DNA of 64,000 nucleotides, taken from assembly GCF_028453695.1 (NCBI RefSeq), contig NC_135774.1, positions 12,338,001 through 12,402,000 on the forward strand. The letters run 5' to 3'. Position 1 is the stretch's first letter; each line of letters begins with the position of its first letter. The notes below the pieces were generated by a model that saw nothing but the letters and a program-made list of their open reading frames with translations, ran no database searches and was not told where the DNA came from. Origin of the DNA: Augochlora pura. Lineage: Eukaryota; Arthropoda; Insecta; Hymenoptera; Halictidae. A program made the position numbers and the translations under genes. Shown here piece by piece: positions 1 through 12,699 of the stretch.

Positions 1-3000
1 TGTTACGACACCAATATTAGTTTTACGGCCGGCTTCTGGAAATAGACCGGTGAAATCGTACGTCATCGATGTCGTTCGACAGCCTATGAATAGTTGACGC
101 AACGGGACCGACGAAGAGCGCGACGAGGGGCAGGTGCAGCCTGCACCTGCAACCCTTGACGAGGATAAAATAGAATTCCCATGAACGTGACTTCCACTGA
201 CCACAATAATTGCCGTTCTGCTACTCGCGAATCGATATCGACCCTACCACTGGCAGGATCGATTTAGACGTCGCAATATTGCAAACTGCAAAGTCCTTGT
301 CCATCAGCGAAATCGTTTAACTATTAATTAAACGTGGTTCTAATTTGTCTGAACCGACTTGAGGGATTTATAGTAACGCTACTGCAATAGTATTTAACTT
401 ACACAGAGTAAAAAGATAAAAATGCTATTAGACGATGTTGATTGATAAATTATAGTCTAGTCTCGTTTTTTGATGGTTTAAATAGATGCTTCAAGGTTTA
501 TAAATTTTTTAAAGAGAATGCGAGATTGATTTAAGAGTTTATCCTAGTCAGTAGGACGAAATGATTTTACCTCACCGTCAATGATTTCTTCACAAATCGA
601 AGATCTTTTTGTTAGATCTTGAAGTTTATTAATAACCTAGCATTGCTGCGGAAAAGCGCGGTCGAACTCGCGTCTTCTGGTTTTCGGTCTTGACAGGGCG
701 CGCGACTTATTGACACTTGGTCAAGTGAAGTCAAGAGGCCGGGTTAACTGAAGTCGAGCGTCACCGCCTGCCGTCCGTTTATTTTCGAGCTATAAGTAAT
801 AATCTCGTCTGACGCTAATGAGCCTCGCGAAAAGAGCGAAAATCCTTGCGGAAAGTCGAGCTCCAACGTTCTCCGAGGCCAACACTTTTTCGTAGTTTTA
901 GGGCGGTTAAGACGAACGGTGATGTTACGGGATTTGTAGCGGCCCTCTTCAAAATCTCGTGCATACATTTCGCGGCGGTTGCGCGCTCCCCTTTGCATTA
1001 TTCATGGAAAGAAACCACCACTGTTCGAGATAACCCTCCCTCGTCGACCTTATCGCCTCGGCGACTGCAATCGTTGGTCAGGTGTGCATCGCGATGGGGT
1101 CTGCGGCACCTGAGGGGCCAGCCTGCCCGAACCCAGACTTTGAGGAACCTGCGAGATCACGTGAGCTGATAGAAACGCCGCCACATTGATTTTGCGCCCC
1201 TCGAAATTACCTGTGGCAGACTTTAGGGAAAACGTCTGCGAGAGTCCAACGCTCGGTCTTCAAACTTCTAAGTGTTTTGGCCACTTTTAAATTTAGTAAA
1301 TTATAAAATATGCATGTTATTGTAATATCAATAATATGTAGATATATTATACTTTTATAGGCTACGATATTTTTATTTGAATTGTTGGGATTATAGAGAT
1401 TTTTCGTGGAGATAATTGATTACTTTTTAACTCGAGCATAGAATATATTAAATATTTGACTAGGTTCAGTTTTGTCATTTTTATAAAGTAACACACTTTA
1501 ATAATATTGGTAAAGAGTAGAAGTAAACTTTTACTTCCTCGATACCAATTTTTAATCTTGTACCTTGACGAGTTCGATTCGTGACGGATTATTTTAATAA
1601 TAACCTATTAGCTACTTAATTCTTTTAAGTCGCAGCCAAATAAAAATTCTCTCGTCATTAATATTTAAGCATTCGGATAAATTTAGTCACACAATAAACA
1701 TCAATTCTCTTCGCTTCGAAGAAATGATTACAATCTAAACAGATCACATATGTCAACCATAAATTGTACTGAATAAACCCTGTATGAAAATCGTCGGATT
1801 TCCCGGGGCGTCCGACAGCAAAACGAATCACCCTCTATACAAGATTTAATATAGCTTAATACTCGGTAATCTAATACCGTGATCCAATATACACTAGATT
1901 TAATGAATCCGACTTCCGCGCGCCGGCTCGCTCCTCTACGAATTATGAAACAATAAATGCAATACCGGCGGGTCAGACACGGCGGCGGCGGCGACGGTGT
2001 CGTTGGAAAATCTTTCTACAGTGTGGCGAGGAACGGATCCGTACGCCGTGGAAACATTTTAACGATCCGCTGCCGGGAGGACCGCTTCCGTGACTGGAAA
2101 TGACCGATGTTGCGTTTCTCAATGAGATTAGAATCGTACTTACCTCGAGTTAGCGTGGAATACGTGTTGTCACCCTTCCACAGCCCACGAACCGGATGCA
2201 AGCGTTCCGTGCATGGTGGTTGTGCCCGCTAATAATCGCGCGCGTGTTGGTGGTAACGGGGGACTTAAAGTTGGTCGAGTTGTTCTCGTTTAAAACAATC
2301 AGCAGCAGAGGAAGGACCAATTATACGGACCTGCGACCGTCTGTCACCGACCTCCTGTTCTCTTAATACCGTAGATAGGACAGCACTGGTAAATATAAAC
2401 AACTGGAACGCCGTTCTACAAACGCTGTGCTCGACTGTGCTGTCGAAAAACGTCGCATGCACTATATCCAATTCTCACCACTGCGAGGTTTTCACGAAAA
2501 TACTTGATAAAAGAAATTAATACAGCAATACAAACAATCAGAGAATCTTTTTTACTTACTAATCTCATTATTCTAATTTTGTAGCACAAAAGGTTAGTCT
2601 CGTTAAAATATCGAAATAAATGAATAGGAAATTATAATGCTGCGAATATACTTGTCGGATCTATAGAAAATTAAATCATTTACACAATATTGAATTTTTA
2701 AAGGGTTGTAAATAAACTCGTCAAATTAACCAAAAGTTTAACCATATTGTCACGATATTATTTTCTCGCTCCACAAACTTCGCATCAGGAGACAAATTAA
2801 ACTCGAACAACAAGGGGTGATCGTTTGCCATTTTAAAAGGGTTGCGAAATATCCACCCCTAGAATTAATTCTCACACATTATTATTAATTCACTTTCCTC
2901 AGATCTAATTAAAACCGTATCATCTGCAAAATGTCAAAAGGACGTGGGATGCATGAATTTTCAAAAGTCGAATGAACAACTCCCCTTTCAAAAGTAGATC

Positions 3001-4419
3001 ATTGACAAAGCATCTCCCTCTAAATTGTTTTAAGTACATCTGTCGCGTCAGCTTTTTTCCCCAGCAACGAGAACAGACACACACGTGAACATGCTCGTGT
3101 AATATTTTGTAAAGGTCTGAGCGAGACCGTAGGAGGACGAAGGAGAAAGGAACGCGGAGGTCTGTTATTAAACTGGAAATAAAACTTGATACGAAAGCTG
3201 ACTATGGTGTCGCGCGGTGCAATTAGCCACCGTAAAGAAGGGATAACCATATGGTCTTGGTGTACGGGCGAAGCTGCTAGAACGGCACACGTGATCGCCG
3301 GAATTGCATGCTGCTTCGGATCAGGAAAGACGCCATTATCGTTGCGTTTGTTTTGGCTTTTCCGAGCATGTGTTCCGTTCGCCATAATTCTTCCGATTCT
3401 CGCGAACTTTCCATTGAAATTGTGGGGTATCTAAAGCCGACTAACTTAACATATCTCCGCCTGATCAATTTCCGTATTAGAACTTACACACCTGCTCGAG
3501 TTTGCTCTTTTTTGAACAATTTATAAATTAGAAACTTGTTGAACGTTCTTTATAGCTATATTTATAATTATTCTTTATCAGTTTTTCAGAATACATTTTT
3601 GAAGATATTATTTGTTCGCTTATTTGTATTTTATAGTTACATATGTTACATGTGTGAGAAAATGTACCTTTCTCAAAAATAATTTTAAATTCGCTGGTAA
3701 TTTATATTTAAAGGTAGCATTTCCGTATTCACTGACTTCAAGTGGCGTCAATTATTTCAAATTCATATAAAGTCATCAGACTCTTTAATCACTGAAAATT
3801 AAGCAATCAGATGACGATTCGAATCCACTACGTCACACGTAACCGCAAAAATACTCGCGTAAACCGTTAGTAAAGTTTTACGTAGCGCAATAACGAGAAT
3901 AGGATTTCCTGCGTGTCTGGGATCGGACACGTCGTTGCAAGACGTCAATTGTTAATTGCGGTCTCGCCGAAGTTTCTTTTCCTCCCGAACGACTTCTTTC
4001 CCGGCGCGCGACCACGCGTCTTTGGAAGCCCCCTCGAGAAAGCGGCTCGTTTCCTGAACCGTCGTCGAACGCTGCACGAACGGGCTTCATATTCCGAAGT
4101 AGGCGCACGCGACTCCGCCACCATAAACAGGAGGTAATTACTTGTAGCCACTCTGCAGATCCTCTAGAAGAGTTCTAGAGTTCTCTAGAGTTCCAGGCTG
4201 CTACCGTAGGCTACTAGAGAAATAGAAAACCCCCGGGTTCGAACAGCCGTCGGCCACTTTTCCGCCCCCAGTGGCCTGTGTAAACAGCTGCCGGGATTTC
4301 CTGACCAGTGGCCATTAGAGCGTTAAGCCGCGGGCCTCTCGACACCCACTGCAATTGTTCAGATCGCTGCAGGAACACTCTGCAATTTTTTTCGGCTGCT
4401 GATAGCCGCCGGACGCCCT

Positions 4420-4439
4420 CCGCGCGCGCGCGCGCGCGC
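4420..4439. repeat. (CG)n microsatellite
   Basis: An uninterrupted alternating CG run of about 20 bases in a GC-rich block. Alternating purine-pyrimidine CG is a Z-DNA-prone sequence. It shows that CpG is not strongly depleted here. Confidence 0.9.
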
Positions 4440-4864
4440 TGGCAAATATCGTTCGAGAGAGGTTATCCGACACCGAGCGAATTCTCCACGCCGATTTCCT
4501 CTCGCGGAGAGAGAGACACGCCGACCGATGGACACTTAGCTAATATAACCGTGTTTCCGCGCAATCCCCCGTTGCATAACGCGATTATCCGGCACCGCGG
4601 TGCGTCATTATTAGCGTTGCGTGGCTACTGAACCAAAAAATTGCCGCGATGCCACCGCAGGAAAACGTTTCCACATCTTTGCGTCGGCCTTCCGCTCGCC
4701 TATTAATGATTCACTGGTATAATCATCTGAGGTACGCCCCCGATCTTTGTCAATTTTTCCTCCATAATTGCTGAGACATCGCTCATTCGTATTCTTTAAT
4801 ATTAATTTAACGAGGCTTGGCTGAGATTGACGATTTCAGTGTTTAGGATTTGACTATGATAAAA

Positions 4865-4972
4865 TTGTAGAGTTGTAGAATTATAGAATTATAGAATTAT
4901 AGAATTATAGAATCATAGAATCACAGAATTGTAGAAATATTGAATCATATTATTATAGAATCGTAGAATCTG
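4865..4972. repeat. 8-bp tandem satellite (TTATAGAA unit)
   Basis: About a dozen units of an 8-bp motif close to TTATAGAA. The central copies are perfect and both edges decay into variants such as TCATAGAA and TCACAGAA. It lies in AT-rich non-coding DNA. Confidence 0.9.
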
Positions 4973-6962
4973 TCTCGTGTCACTGATATAACATAAAATC
5001 ATAAGAATAATATAAAAACAACGACATCAATGCAATTTTACTTAGTTATTTCTTCGTTTATATTATTGTATAATATACACTTAAATTAACAAAATTCAAT
5101 TACATCGTACGAAAGCGTCTCCAAAATTTCAGCAACGTTAAAACAATCGACATAAAATCGGTCATTTAGATCGGCTCGATAGATTGCACAGAATCAACGT
5201 ACACTTTCTCTATGCACTTCTTAAGCAACAGAAGCACTCTACATTGAAACCGTGTAATCACAGCAGATGGTTTCCATTGATTCTCTCAAGCGAATAATTA
5301 TTAAAAACGCCAGCTTACGAATCCCGATAGCAGTCAAGATTGCTCGGCATTTGTTGTGCAAGACAACTACCCCGCAATCATAATATACAAAAAGATCTAA
5401 AAAATTACTAATCACAGAAGATTGTTCTGCGAGATGCTTCGTGCAAAGTACCATTTCACTCGTGCCCCAGTGAATTGGGTATTTAATAACCTGCACATTT
5501 AGATAAAAAGTGAAACAATATAATCTCCTCCGGGAAAAGAACTACAGAATACCTCGGCGAATTCTAAACCGTCTAACAATAAAAGAAGATCGTTACATTA
5601 GACTCTGCTCATTAAACACAATTTCGCAGGAGGCCCGCGTGCAACGTAAATATGCAAGAATGTGCACAAGGGTTAAGATCGATCTGTAAGAGAACTATCT
5701 TGAAATCTTCGAGTAATTATTGAAAAAGATACCACGAGGTGAATATTCTCGATCTGCTCCATTGAATTAGCATGCAACATGCGCGAACAGCTAACGAAGA
5801 AGGTAAAATAAACCCGTGGCGTCTTCTTCGCGTCCCAGATCTCTGGAATTCGAGAAGGAGAATGCAGCAGATCGAAGAATCCGCCGGCTAGACCGCGGAC
5901 AGACACCGGCGCATCGTCGTCTCGCATGCACGCGAGTATGCGCGTCCACGGGCCGGTGCATCTCGTGCAGTTTTCCTTTCATCTCGTGCCACGAAGCCTG
6001 CGCGGTGCACGATGGTATTGATTGCGGTTCTAGCCGGTACAAACTCGGTGGCAATACTCGCGAATTAAATTAGTAACTCTTCTTCCTAAATTCTTTATGA
6101 TAAATAAGAAGTTCAACTTTCGAACGTTATATCCAAAATACATACTGATCTCTAGATAATTATAATTATATTTTTAATCATTGAATAACTTCGTTTAAGC
6201 AATTAAATATCGATATTGAATTTATTTCTAATAAATTGGAGGTAGAAGGTCAAATCTTAGGTGGCAAATTTTTATTCTGATTGGATCCTTTTGATCTTAG
6301 AGGATCGAGTGATCGAGCTCCAGCTGTGCTTGCTTCACAGATACAACGCACTTTGTTTATCGACATTCGACCCGGCAGAATCGCGACCGGCACCGCCGTG
6401 CGCTGCGTGCCATATGGCTTGGGAGGTCCTGCTCGCAGGAAGGAAGCTTTCCAGCGGGGTATTATGTTCCCGGTACCGAGAACATGCTGCCGAACGTTGA
6501 AGAAGCTGGACGTAGGCGTGCGTCGCACGCACGTGAAAGCGGGCACGCGATCCTTCGGCGAGGGCACGTGCCCCATATTCTTCGGGTAGCGTCCTCCGCG
6601 TCGCTTCTTTGTGGAACGGCCGGAAACGGGTGTCAATTGTCGGCCACTTGGACGCGACAGGGCGGCCGACACGGTGACGGCGAATTCGAGAACGCCTACT
6701 TTCCGTGTGTGGTCCTCCGCGAATAATCGCCACGCGGGATATCATAATGCTGGATAAATTGCATCTCGCCGGGATAGATCGGCCCTGGATGACAGCTGTG
6801 CATCGGGCTTAATTAAAAGGAAGCGGGCGACCTTGCGGCGTCTTATACTCGGCCAGTTGGGCTCGAAGGCAGGTTCTCCGAATCTTTAAGAAGGTGTAAT
6901 TAAGTCTTGAGGAACGATAGGCAATGGTATCAACGTCATCGGTTCCGATGGTTTTGAAAAAT

Positions 6963-7311
6963 TAGCGCAGTTTGTGTCGTCGAAGTTGATGTTAAATAGC
7001 TGCTTTCGGAATTGGAGTTCAGGTTCTGGGATAACAGCAGGTATATACTGCAGGGTGCATCCGATGCCACGGTATTCTCGTGGCGCTCTTTAGGTTGCAG
7101 TTTTAGAGAATGATTTTTATGGCTGGAAATTATAGGGAAGCTTCTCGAGATCGTCGGACATGGTTTCGTTGTTTCGGAAAAATGATTTGCTGCTGTTTCT
7201 GACGTCGAGAGTCGCGCTAAATATAGCTGCTTCTGACATTAGACTCCCAGTTCTGGCGCGGCAGCAGGTACATGATGCAGGGCGCATACAGTGCTGCGGC
7301 ACTCTTATGGC
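6963..7311 (+). repeat. Old imperfect direct duplication (two copies of about 120 bp)
   Basis: Copy 1 (about 6963-7085) and copy 2 (about 7190-7311) share an ordered series of matches: AAATAGCTGCTT / AAATATAGCTGCTT, GTTCTGG, CAGCAGGTA, TGCAGGGTGCAT / TGCAGGGCGCAT, and a CGGTATTCTCGTGGC / CGGCACTCTTATGGC end. The copies are offset by about 225 bp. An open frame of 62 codons (7160-7348) crosses copy 2 but the frame is not kept in copy 1, so this looks like a duplicated non-coding segment rather than a coding repeat. Confidence 0.65.
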
Positions 7312-7392
7312 ATCCTGTGGAATGCTGTTCTTAAAAGCGTCGTGTTAAACGATGTAAATGTTATTTACGGCTATTTGTGACCACAAGATTAA

Positions 7393-7613
7393 TTTTAACA
7401 CTAGAATGATTAAACTAGTTAACGTAACTAGTTTCTGGTTTTTCATTCATAATTACTGAGATCATAATAATCTTTCTTTGAGAAACTTTCTAATAAATTT
7501 CTTTATTCAAGCATGTATTATAATAAAAATCGTACGAAGATTGAACAAATGCAATCTTGTTGCAATCTACAAAGTTATACCTACGGCTGCAGAACCACTA
7601 TAGTGTTCTTCAA
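7393..7613. mobile_element. Candidate non-autonomous element, ACACTAG family, copy 1
   Basis: The left edge reads TTAACACTAGAATG and the right edge reads CCACTATAGTGTTC, which is roughly its reverse complement. Internally it shares TTTATTCAAGCATGTATTAT with a second locus at 38591-38785, which starts with the same TTAACACTAG sequence. Two loci sharing both an edge and an internal block suggest a dispersed repeat with TTAA at its left edge. No transposase frame is present. Confidence 0.4.
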
Positions 7614-10600
7614 AACGTACTTTGACGGGAATAGCATCATATATTAATACTTTATTCACTCAAGAAGACTTGACAGCCTGATTAGTATCAATAATTACTT
7701 TCCTCTGACTTTTACTTAACGACCAAGTGATTATTACAAAGAAAGGCCGTCGAACAAAAAGAAAATATTTAATCCATAAAAGTGTCCATTCTGTTCGAAC
7801 ATGTTTGCAACTTTTCAATCAGCAAGCGCATGTTGCATCTCGCAGCGAACGTCTTCTGAAGAGTTTCCAGCTAGTAATCACGCTACCTTCGGAAACGATT
7901 ATGGCAGAGCTCCTCCCGCGTTTTCACTGCTCGAGCTAACACGATCCAGTGTACCAGTCTTCCGAGATGCCCGATAAGAATAATTAGCGTCAGAGCGCCA
8001 ACGAGCGGTTCATCGACGACGCTAACACTGCAGCACACTTTCCGTCTAATGAATTCGCTCGATTACATCGCGTTTTCTGGTTAATAATCGTTTGTAACGA
8101 GGCATTAATTATCGTCCCCGACGAGTTCTTCGATCCCGATTAAGTCGAGGCAGCCACAGGCAGGCAGGCAGGCGAGCTGAAATATACATACTGGCACGGA
8201 GACAGAGTTGATTGGCAGGGTGATTACGATCCGAGGACCTGCGCGAGCCGCTTTGTAAACTCGATTTTCTTCTATTATTTAATCGTTGCTCGTTTGCATT
8301 CCGCTGCGGATCGGTGGTCGCCTTTGTCGCGGACGTCGAACATCGACGTTCCCTTTCTTCTTCTGCTCCCTTCGCCCTCGACCGCGTTTCTTTCCGTTTC
8401 CACGTGGACAATGAAATTAGGGCCGTTCCGTGACGACTTTCGCAGTCGCGTGTACGAGGCGCGCGGATTTCGTCCAATTGGTCGGGCTCGTTGAACAGCG
8501 TCCGGAAAAAAATGCCGCGAGCTGCCCCGCGAAGCGCAATCGCGGCCAGACAATTGTACGAAACGCTTCGCTCCGATGCTGCAAGGCGACGCTGATTGAC
8601 CTTCGCGCGGAATTCCTGACCTCACGAGGCGCTCTCGGTTCGGTCGCTCGCGGTTGACCCCGTCGTGCTCGATTTAACGTGCCAGTTCTTTCCAGCAAAA
8701 AGGGCTGCTGCTGGAACCCTGGCGCGGTGATAAAACGGCGCCGCTCGCTATCGCCGAGACGTATCGTCGTTAGACAGAAAAAATACTGTAAGACCACTAT
8801 CTGCTTGCGGCTCGTGCGCCGCTATAGTTCTCCTGCTGTTGCGACATCCGACTCGCCTGATAAAACGGCTCGCTCATTCATGAAACGCGATTAAAAAATA
8901 TGAAAGACATTGTCGGCCGAGAATATACTTTACTCTCTTTCGCGAGAGCTTTCGGGTTGCACGTCTTGGGATTCTATGGCTGTTTACCCTTCTTCAGGAA
9001 GATCTTAGGGTGGCATTGATGGTCTAAGGATCTTGGAGTGCTCTAGACCTTATCCTCCATTTTTCGGGGGATAAATAACCTTCGTTATTGCTCTTGATCA
9101 TTCATGGCTTGAAAGCGATCAGGGACGAGAAGCTCTCTCGTAGACCAATTGAAAGAAGAGGCTCCTGCTTCTGTTTGACAGGGGTCCTTTTTGTGATAGC
9201 CTCAATTACCTTGTTTATCTTCAACTTTCGTGTCCGTAACTTATTGAAATTCTTGAGAAAGGAGCACATTTTCATGTAATTTCTCTGATTTTTTTCGCAG
9301 ACATCCTTTTTGTAATTATCGTAACCATTTTGTTCATCTATGATTTCAAGCAGATAATTTATCAAAGCTATTAAAACAACATTAGCAACATTAACATTTC
9401 CAAGCGATTGCTTGTAATAGACGAAGAATAATTTTATTTTCCTGAAAATTGACAAACAAGCCATTTCAATCAGACAACCGGATCACTTACCAAAACGACA
9501 AACATATTACAATTTATTGCGATGACCCGGAACTATTTATGTCTTAATAAACTTAAAAGTCACACAAAAAAAACAATAAAAATACAATTAGCATTATAAA
9601 TCCTGCAGCACGTGCCAAATCGAAGAAAAAAGTACAGCCCCGTACCGAATACCAACGATCCATTTGAGCGCGAACGATTGCCGAAAGACGGCGGATAGCG
9701 GATCGATGGATCGGCGAGATCGATACGGAAGATACGGTGGAGCATTCCGCAGAGTCCACGGATCGATACAGGAACTGGTTACCCAACACGATTCCCGTTA
9801 CATATCGCTGGCAGTTATGTAAACCGGGTCGTGCGACATTTGGTGGCGGAGCACAAAAGGAGTCACGAGTCGCAGAAGCAGGTCCTCCCACTCGCCGGGT
9901 AACCCCCCTCTGCCCCATCCTCCTCTCGCACACGTTTCCATCGAGCGTGCGAAGTGTGCTTCGTTCGGTAACAATTAAGCTTCCCAGGCTTTCCTGGACG
10001 CATTGTCTCGGTGCGGGAAAGTGCCGGGCGCGAAAGTAAGAACACGCAGGAAACAAGTAACCCGCCGGTTTCTCATCGAATCAAATCACGGGGCCCGGCG
10101 CGACGTGTACGCACGGATCATTGTGGATAGCGAGACGGTCCCGAAAGCGGCAGTAAAGATCCTCGTGGGACCTGGAAACACCGGGTAGGAGAGAGAGTGC
10201 TCGATTGTGTTCCCGATCGGACGCATTGTTTCCGCCAGCTTCGAGCTTTCTGTTTTACCTTTCGACCGACCTGAAAGTTTCCGCGAACGGAATCGAAATT
10301 AATCCGCGGCTGAAAGAGTAGCTCTGTTAGATTGTCGGGTCTCGCCAGCGAGACAATACTGATGATACTGCGTGCTCGCATTCCGCCCGGTCAGCGAAAC
10401 CTCTGACGTGTGCTTTGCCGGACATTCGACACGGTCGCGAGACACGAGCTGCTATTTTTCGCAATGCCGTCGCTTTTTTTACTGCGCAAGGAGTTTGGTG
10501 ACTTTACCAGCAATTGATTTGATAGTTCTACAAATCCTGACACTCTGATACGACTAAACAGTGATACTTGATAACATCGCCACTTATACCATCATATAAC

Positions 10601-10934
10601 TTCACAGTTAACTCGTATAACTTACTTTCAAGTTGTAAGAATGTTTCTGTCAAAAATAATTAACATCGTCGTTTAGCTTCTTATACTATGACTTCTTCCT
10701 CAGCTGTATTAATTAGCATCTCTTCGCTGTTAATAATTTTTCTAGTAAAACGATAAATATTTTCTCTCTTCTATATCATCACTTTTCATTCTCAATTTTT
10801 TATAATACAAGAGTCAAATATTCGTAAGAGTTCGAAGCGAAGAACTGTTTGCTGAAATTATTCATGTAGTTCGTAATTAGCTTTCAGCGGAACTCTCTTC
10901 TTCTCTCTTTCCGTTCACTTCGTACATTAGACAT

Positions 10935-10954
10935 ACACACACACACACACACAC
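10935..10954. repeat. (AC)n microsatellite
   Basis: About ten uninterrupted AC units in AT-rich non-coding sequence. Confidence 0.9.
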
Positions 10955-11228
10955 TGGAGTTTCAGTCTAGAAGAGACATCATACTTAGTGGTTAAGCGTG
11001 CATAACTCAGTCTTCTTATTTTTACGAGACAATGTACGTTGCTTCAGTGCTCGTTATCTATGTATATATCTCTCCTGCATCCTATCTCTTGGTGCAGAGT
11101 GCAACTTTCTTTCGCGTTCAGTATTCCACCTAGATCAGCAGCCTAGCAACATTATCCTTATCGCGTATATAGGATCGTAGCAGTCGCCGTTTCATGCAGC
11201 AAAGATTAAGTCGTAGATCACTTGCGAT

Positions 11229-11313
11229 CTCTCCATCGTAGCCACGTTTCGATCGCTGTCGTCCTCCGATCGCTGTCGTCCTCCGATCGCCGGCTGTCTT
11301 TCGATCGTAGCCA
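11229..11313. repeat. Short tandem repeat, about 18-bp unit
   Basis: The motif CGATCGCTGTCGTCCTC is repeated nearly exactly twice (about 11250-11286). Related degenerate units (TCGTAGCCA, CGATCG) flank it on both sides. Confidence 0.7.
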
Positions 11314-11559
11314 TTAAACCCGGACACAAAAATGATTAAAAGCGGGGCCCCATGACCTCCATTTCCGCGGAGGCTCTGGCAACCGGTGCGGAACAAAGAT
11401 TTCACGGGCTTCGGGGAGCGAAGAAAAGAAGGAGCGGACGAGACACGGATTCTTGTTCGGGTTTTTGTTCTAAGCCTCGAGATCCTTCTTTTTCGGGCCG
11501 GAAATCAGGGGAGGGGACACGTGCTCGAACGGCAACAGGCACCTGAAGACCCCGAACGC

Positions 11560-11588
11560 GGGGGGGGGGGCGGGGGGGGGGGGGGGGA
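11560..11588 (+). repeat. Poly-G tract, G-quadruplex candidate
   Basis: A run of about 11 G, one C, then about 16 G on the + strand, followed by GAGAGA. It is long enough to fold as an intramolecular G-quadruplex. Its exact length is the kind of feature that sequencing often gets wrong. Confidence 0.8.
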
Positions 11589-11939
11589 GAGAAAATACGG
11601 CAGCTGAGTCTCGGAAAGCACGTGCCAAGGAAAGGGGCAAGAGAGGACCGTCGTTCGGGATTCAATGGACTTCAGGGATAAGGAATTTATTATGCGCGTG
11701 GTTCTACCTGGGAGTTGGCTGATACCGCGACCATTCAAACCGGGGTCTACGTGGCCCCGCATGAAAATTGATCGACGCCTCCATCTTGGCGTCTCGATGT
11801 CAACGGACCGAGATAGCCAGAAATGAAGGAAGCCGCTGTTGTTTCGCTCGATGTCTCGTTTCCTGGGACCATTTGTCGCTTATTTAACCCTCGGTCTTCC
11901 TCAGCGGGGGCTTACTTCATACATGCTCGTGTCATTTAT

Positions 11940-12600
11940 GCATAAGAATCCATTTGAATAATTATTTATAGCTTCTGATGATTTGCATATCGTTTAGATA
12001 TCGAGCTCGATCTTTGAAGATGCAGGAATGCATTTAGTATACCGTGTATAAAGATCCATAGTGTAATTATTAATAAGTTTTGAAGTTTATGGAAAATTTC
12101 TGAAAATTAAAGAGACATTTATATATGTATATGCATTAATGCGAAAGGACCCACAGTCTAATTATTAATAGTGTTTCTAATGATTTATATATAATTAAGA
12201 TATTAAGCTCAATTTTTAAAGTCACAGGAATTTTATTTGTGCATCAAGAATGCATACGTGTGCATTTACATATATTAATGCATAAACAGCACAGTCTATT
12301 TATTAATAGTTCTTGAGAATCTGTGGTTCATAATGAAAGCTCAGTTTTTAAAGCCACAGGAACTATATTTATAAATTAAGAATTCTAATATTTCAAACAC
12401 GAATCTCAACTTTTAAGTCAGAAAAATGTTATCTCTAAATCAAGAACTCATATTGCATATATGAGAATATACATTAATTTCATGTACATTAATTGCATAT
12501 ACATTAAGTGCTTATACATTAATTTACACTCCCATTGTAAACAGTCTCTAACATTCTATATATAATCCAAACACTAAACTCAGTTTTCAAGCCACAAATA
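11940..12600. repeat. Diverged AT-rich tandem array, period about 95-140 bp
   Basis: Two landmark motifs recur in the same order. One is ACAGTCTAATTATTAATAG (about 12059 degenerate, 12153, 12291, 12541 degenerate). The other is GCTCAGTTTTTAAAGCCACAG (about 12005, 12207, 12339, 12403 degenerate, 12577). Units also carry ATGCAT-rich stretches. Spacing varies from about 95 to 140 bp, so this is an old, decayed array of roughly five units. No coding frame is preserved. Confidence 0.65.
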
Positions 12601-12699
12601 TTTTACTATACTTAATTTCATCACACAAGCATACATGTATGCAGCAACATAAATATTTCTAAAAATTTGTAATTCAGAACTGAAGCTTACTTATGAAAA

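Larger units (their letters stand above)
1..6960. other. Non-coding region, no gene recognised
   Basis: No exon with convincing protein similarity or consistent splice sites was found on either strand. AT-rich stretches (about 1260-1900, 2480-2960, 3520-3790, 4740-5220, 6070-6250) alternate with GC-rich, CpG-containing blocks (about 640-1260, 3890-4720, 5800-6060, 6290-6900). The open frames of 60-140 codons here cluster in the GC-rich blocks, overlap on both strands and show no domain signature, so they are treated as chance frames. A (CG)n run and an 8-bp satellite are listed separately. The region could hold upstream regulatory DNA or the missing 5' exon of the rau-like gene, but nothing in the sequence proves this. 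Confidence 0.6.
7620..11940. other. Non-coding region with GC-rich islands
   Basis: No recognisable exon. GC-rich, CpG-rich islands lie at about 7960-8880 and 9600-10450, separated by AT-rich DNA. Open frames in these islands (for example 167 codons at 9553-10056 on the - strand) overlap others on the opposite strand and resemble no family I know. Conserved regulatory islands or unrecognised non-coding exons are possible. Confidence 0.5.

Noticed and set aside
3800..3880. GATTCGAATCC resembling a tRNA T-loop
   Set aside because: No matching A-box, anticodon stem or acceptor stem could be placed around it.
9553..10056. 167-codon - strand frame
   Set aside because: No similarity recognised, overlapped by + strand frames, and its hydrophobic C-terminus is derived from an AT-rich stretch; likely chance.
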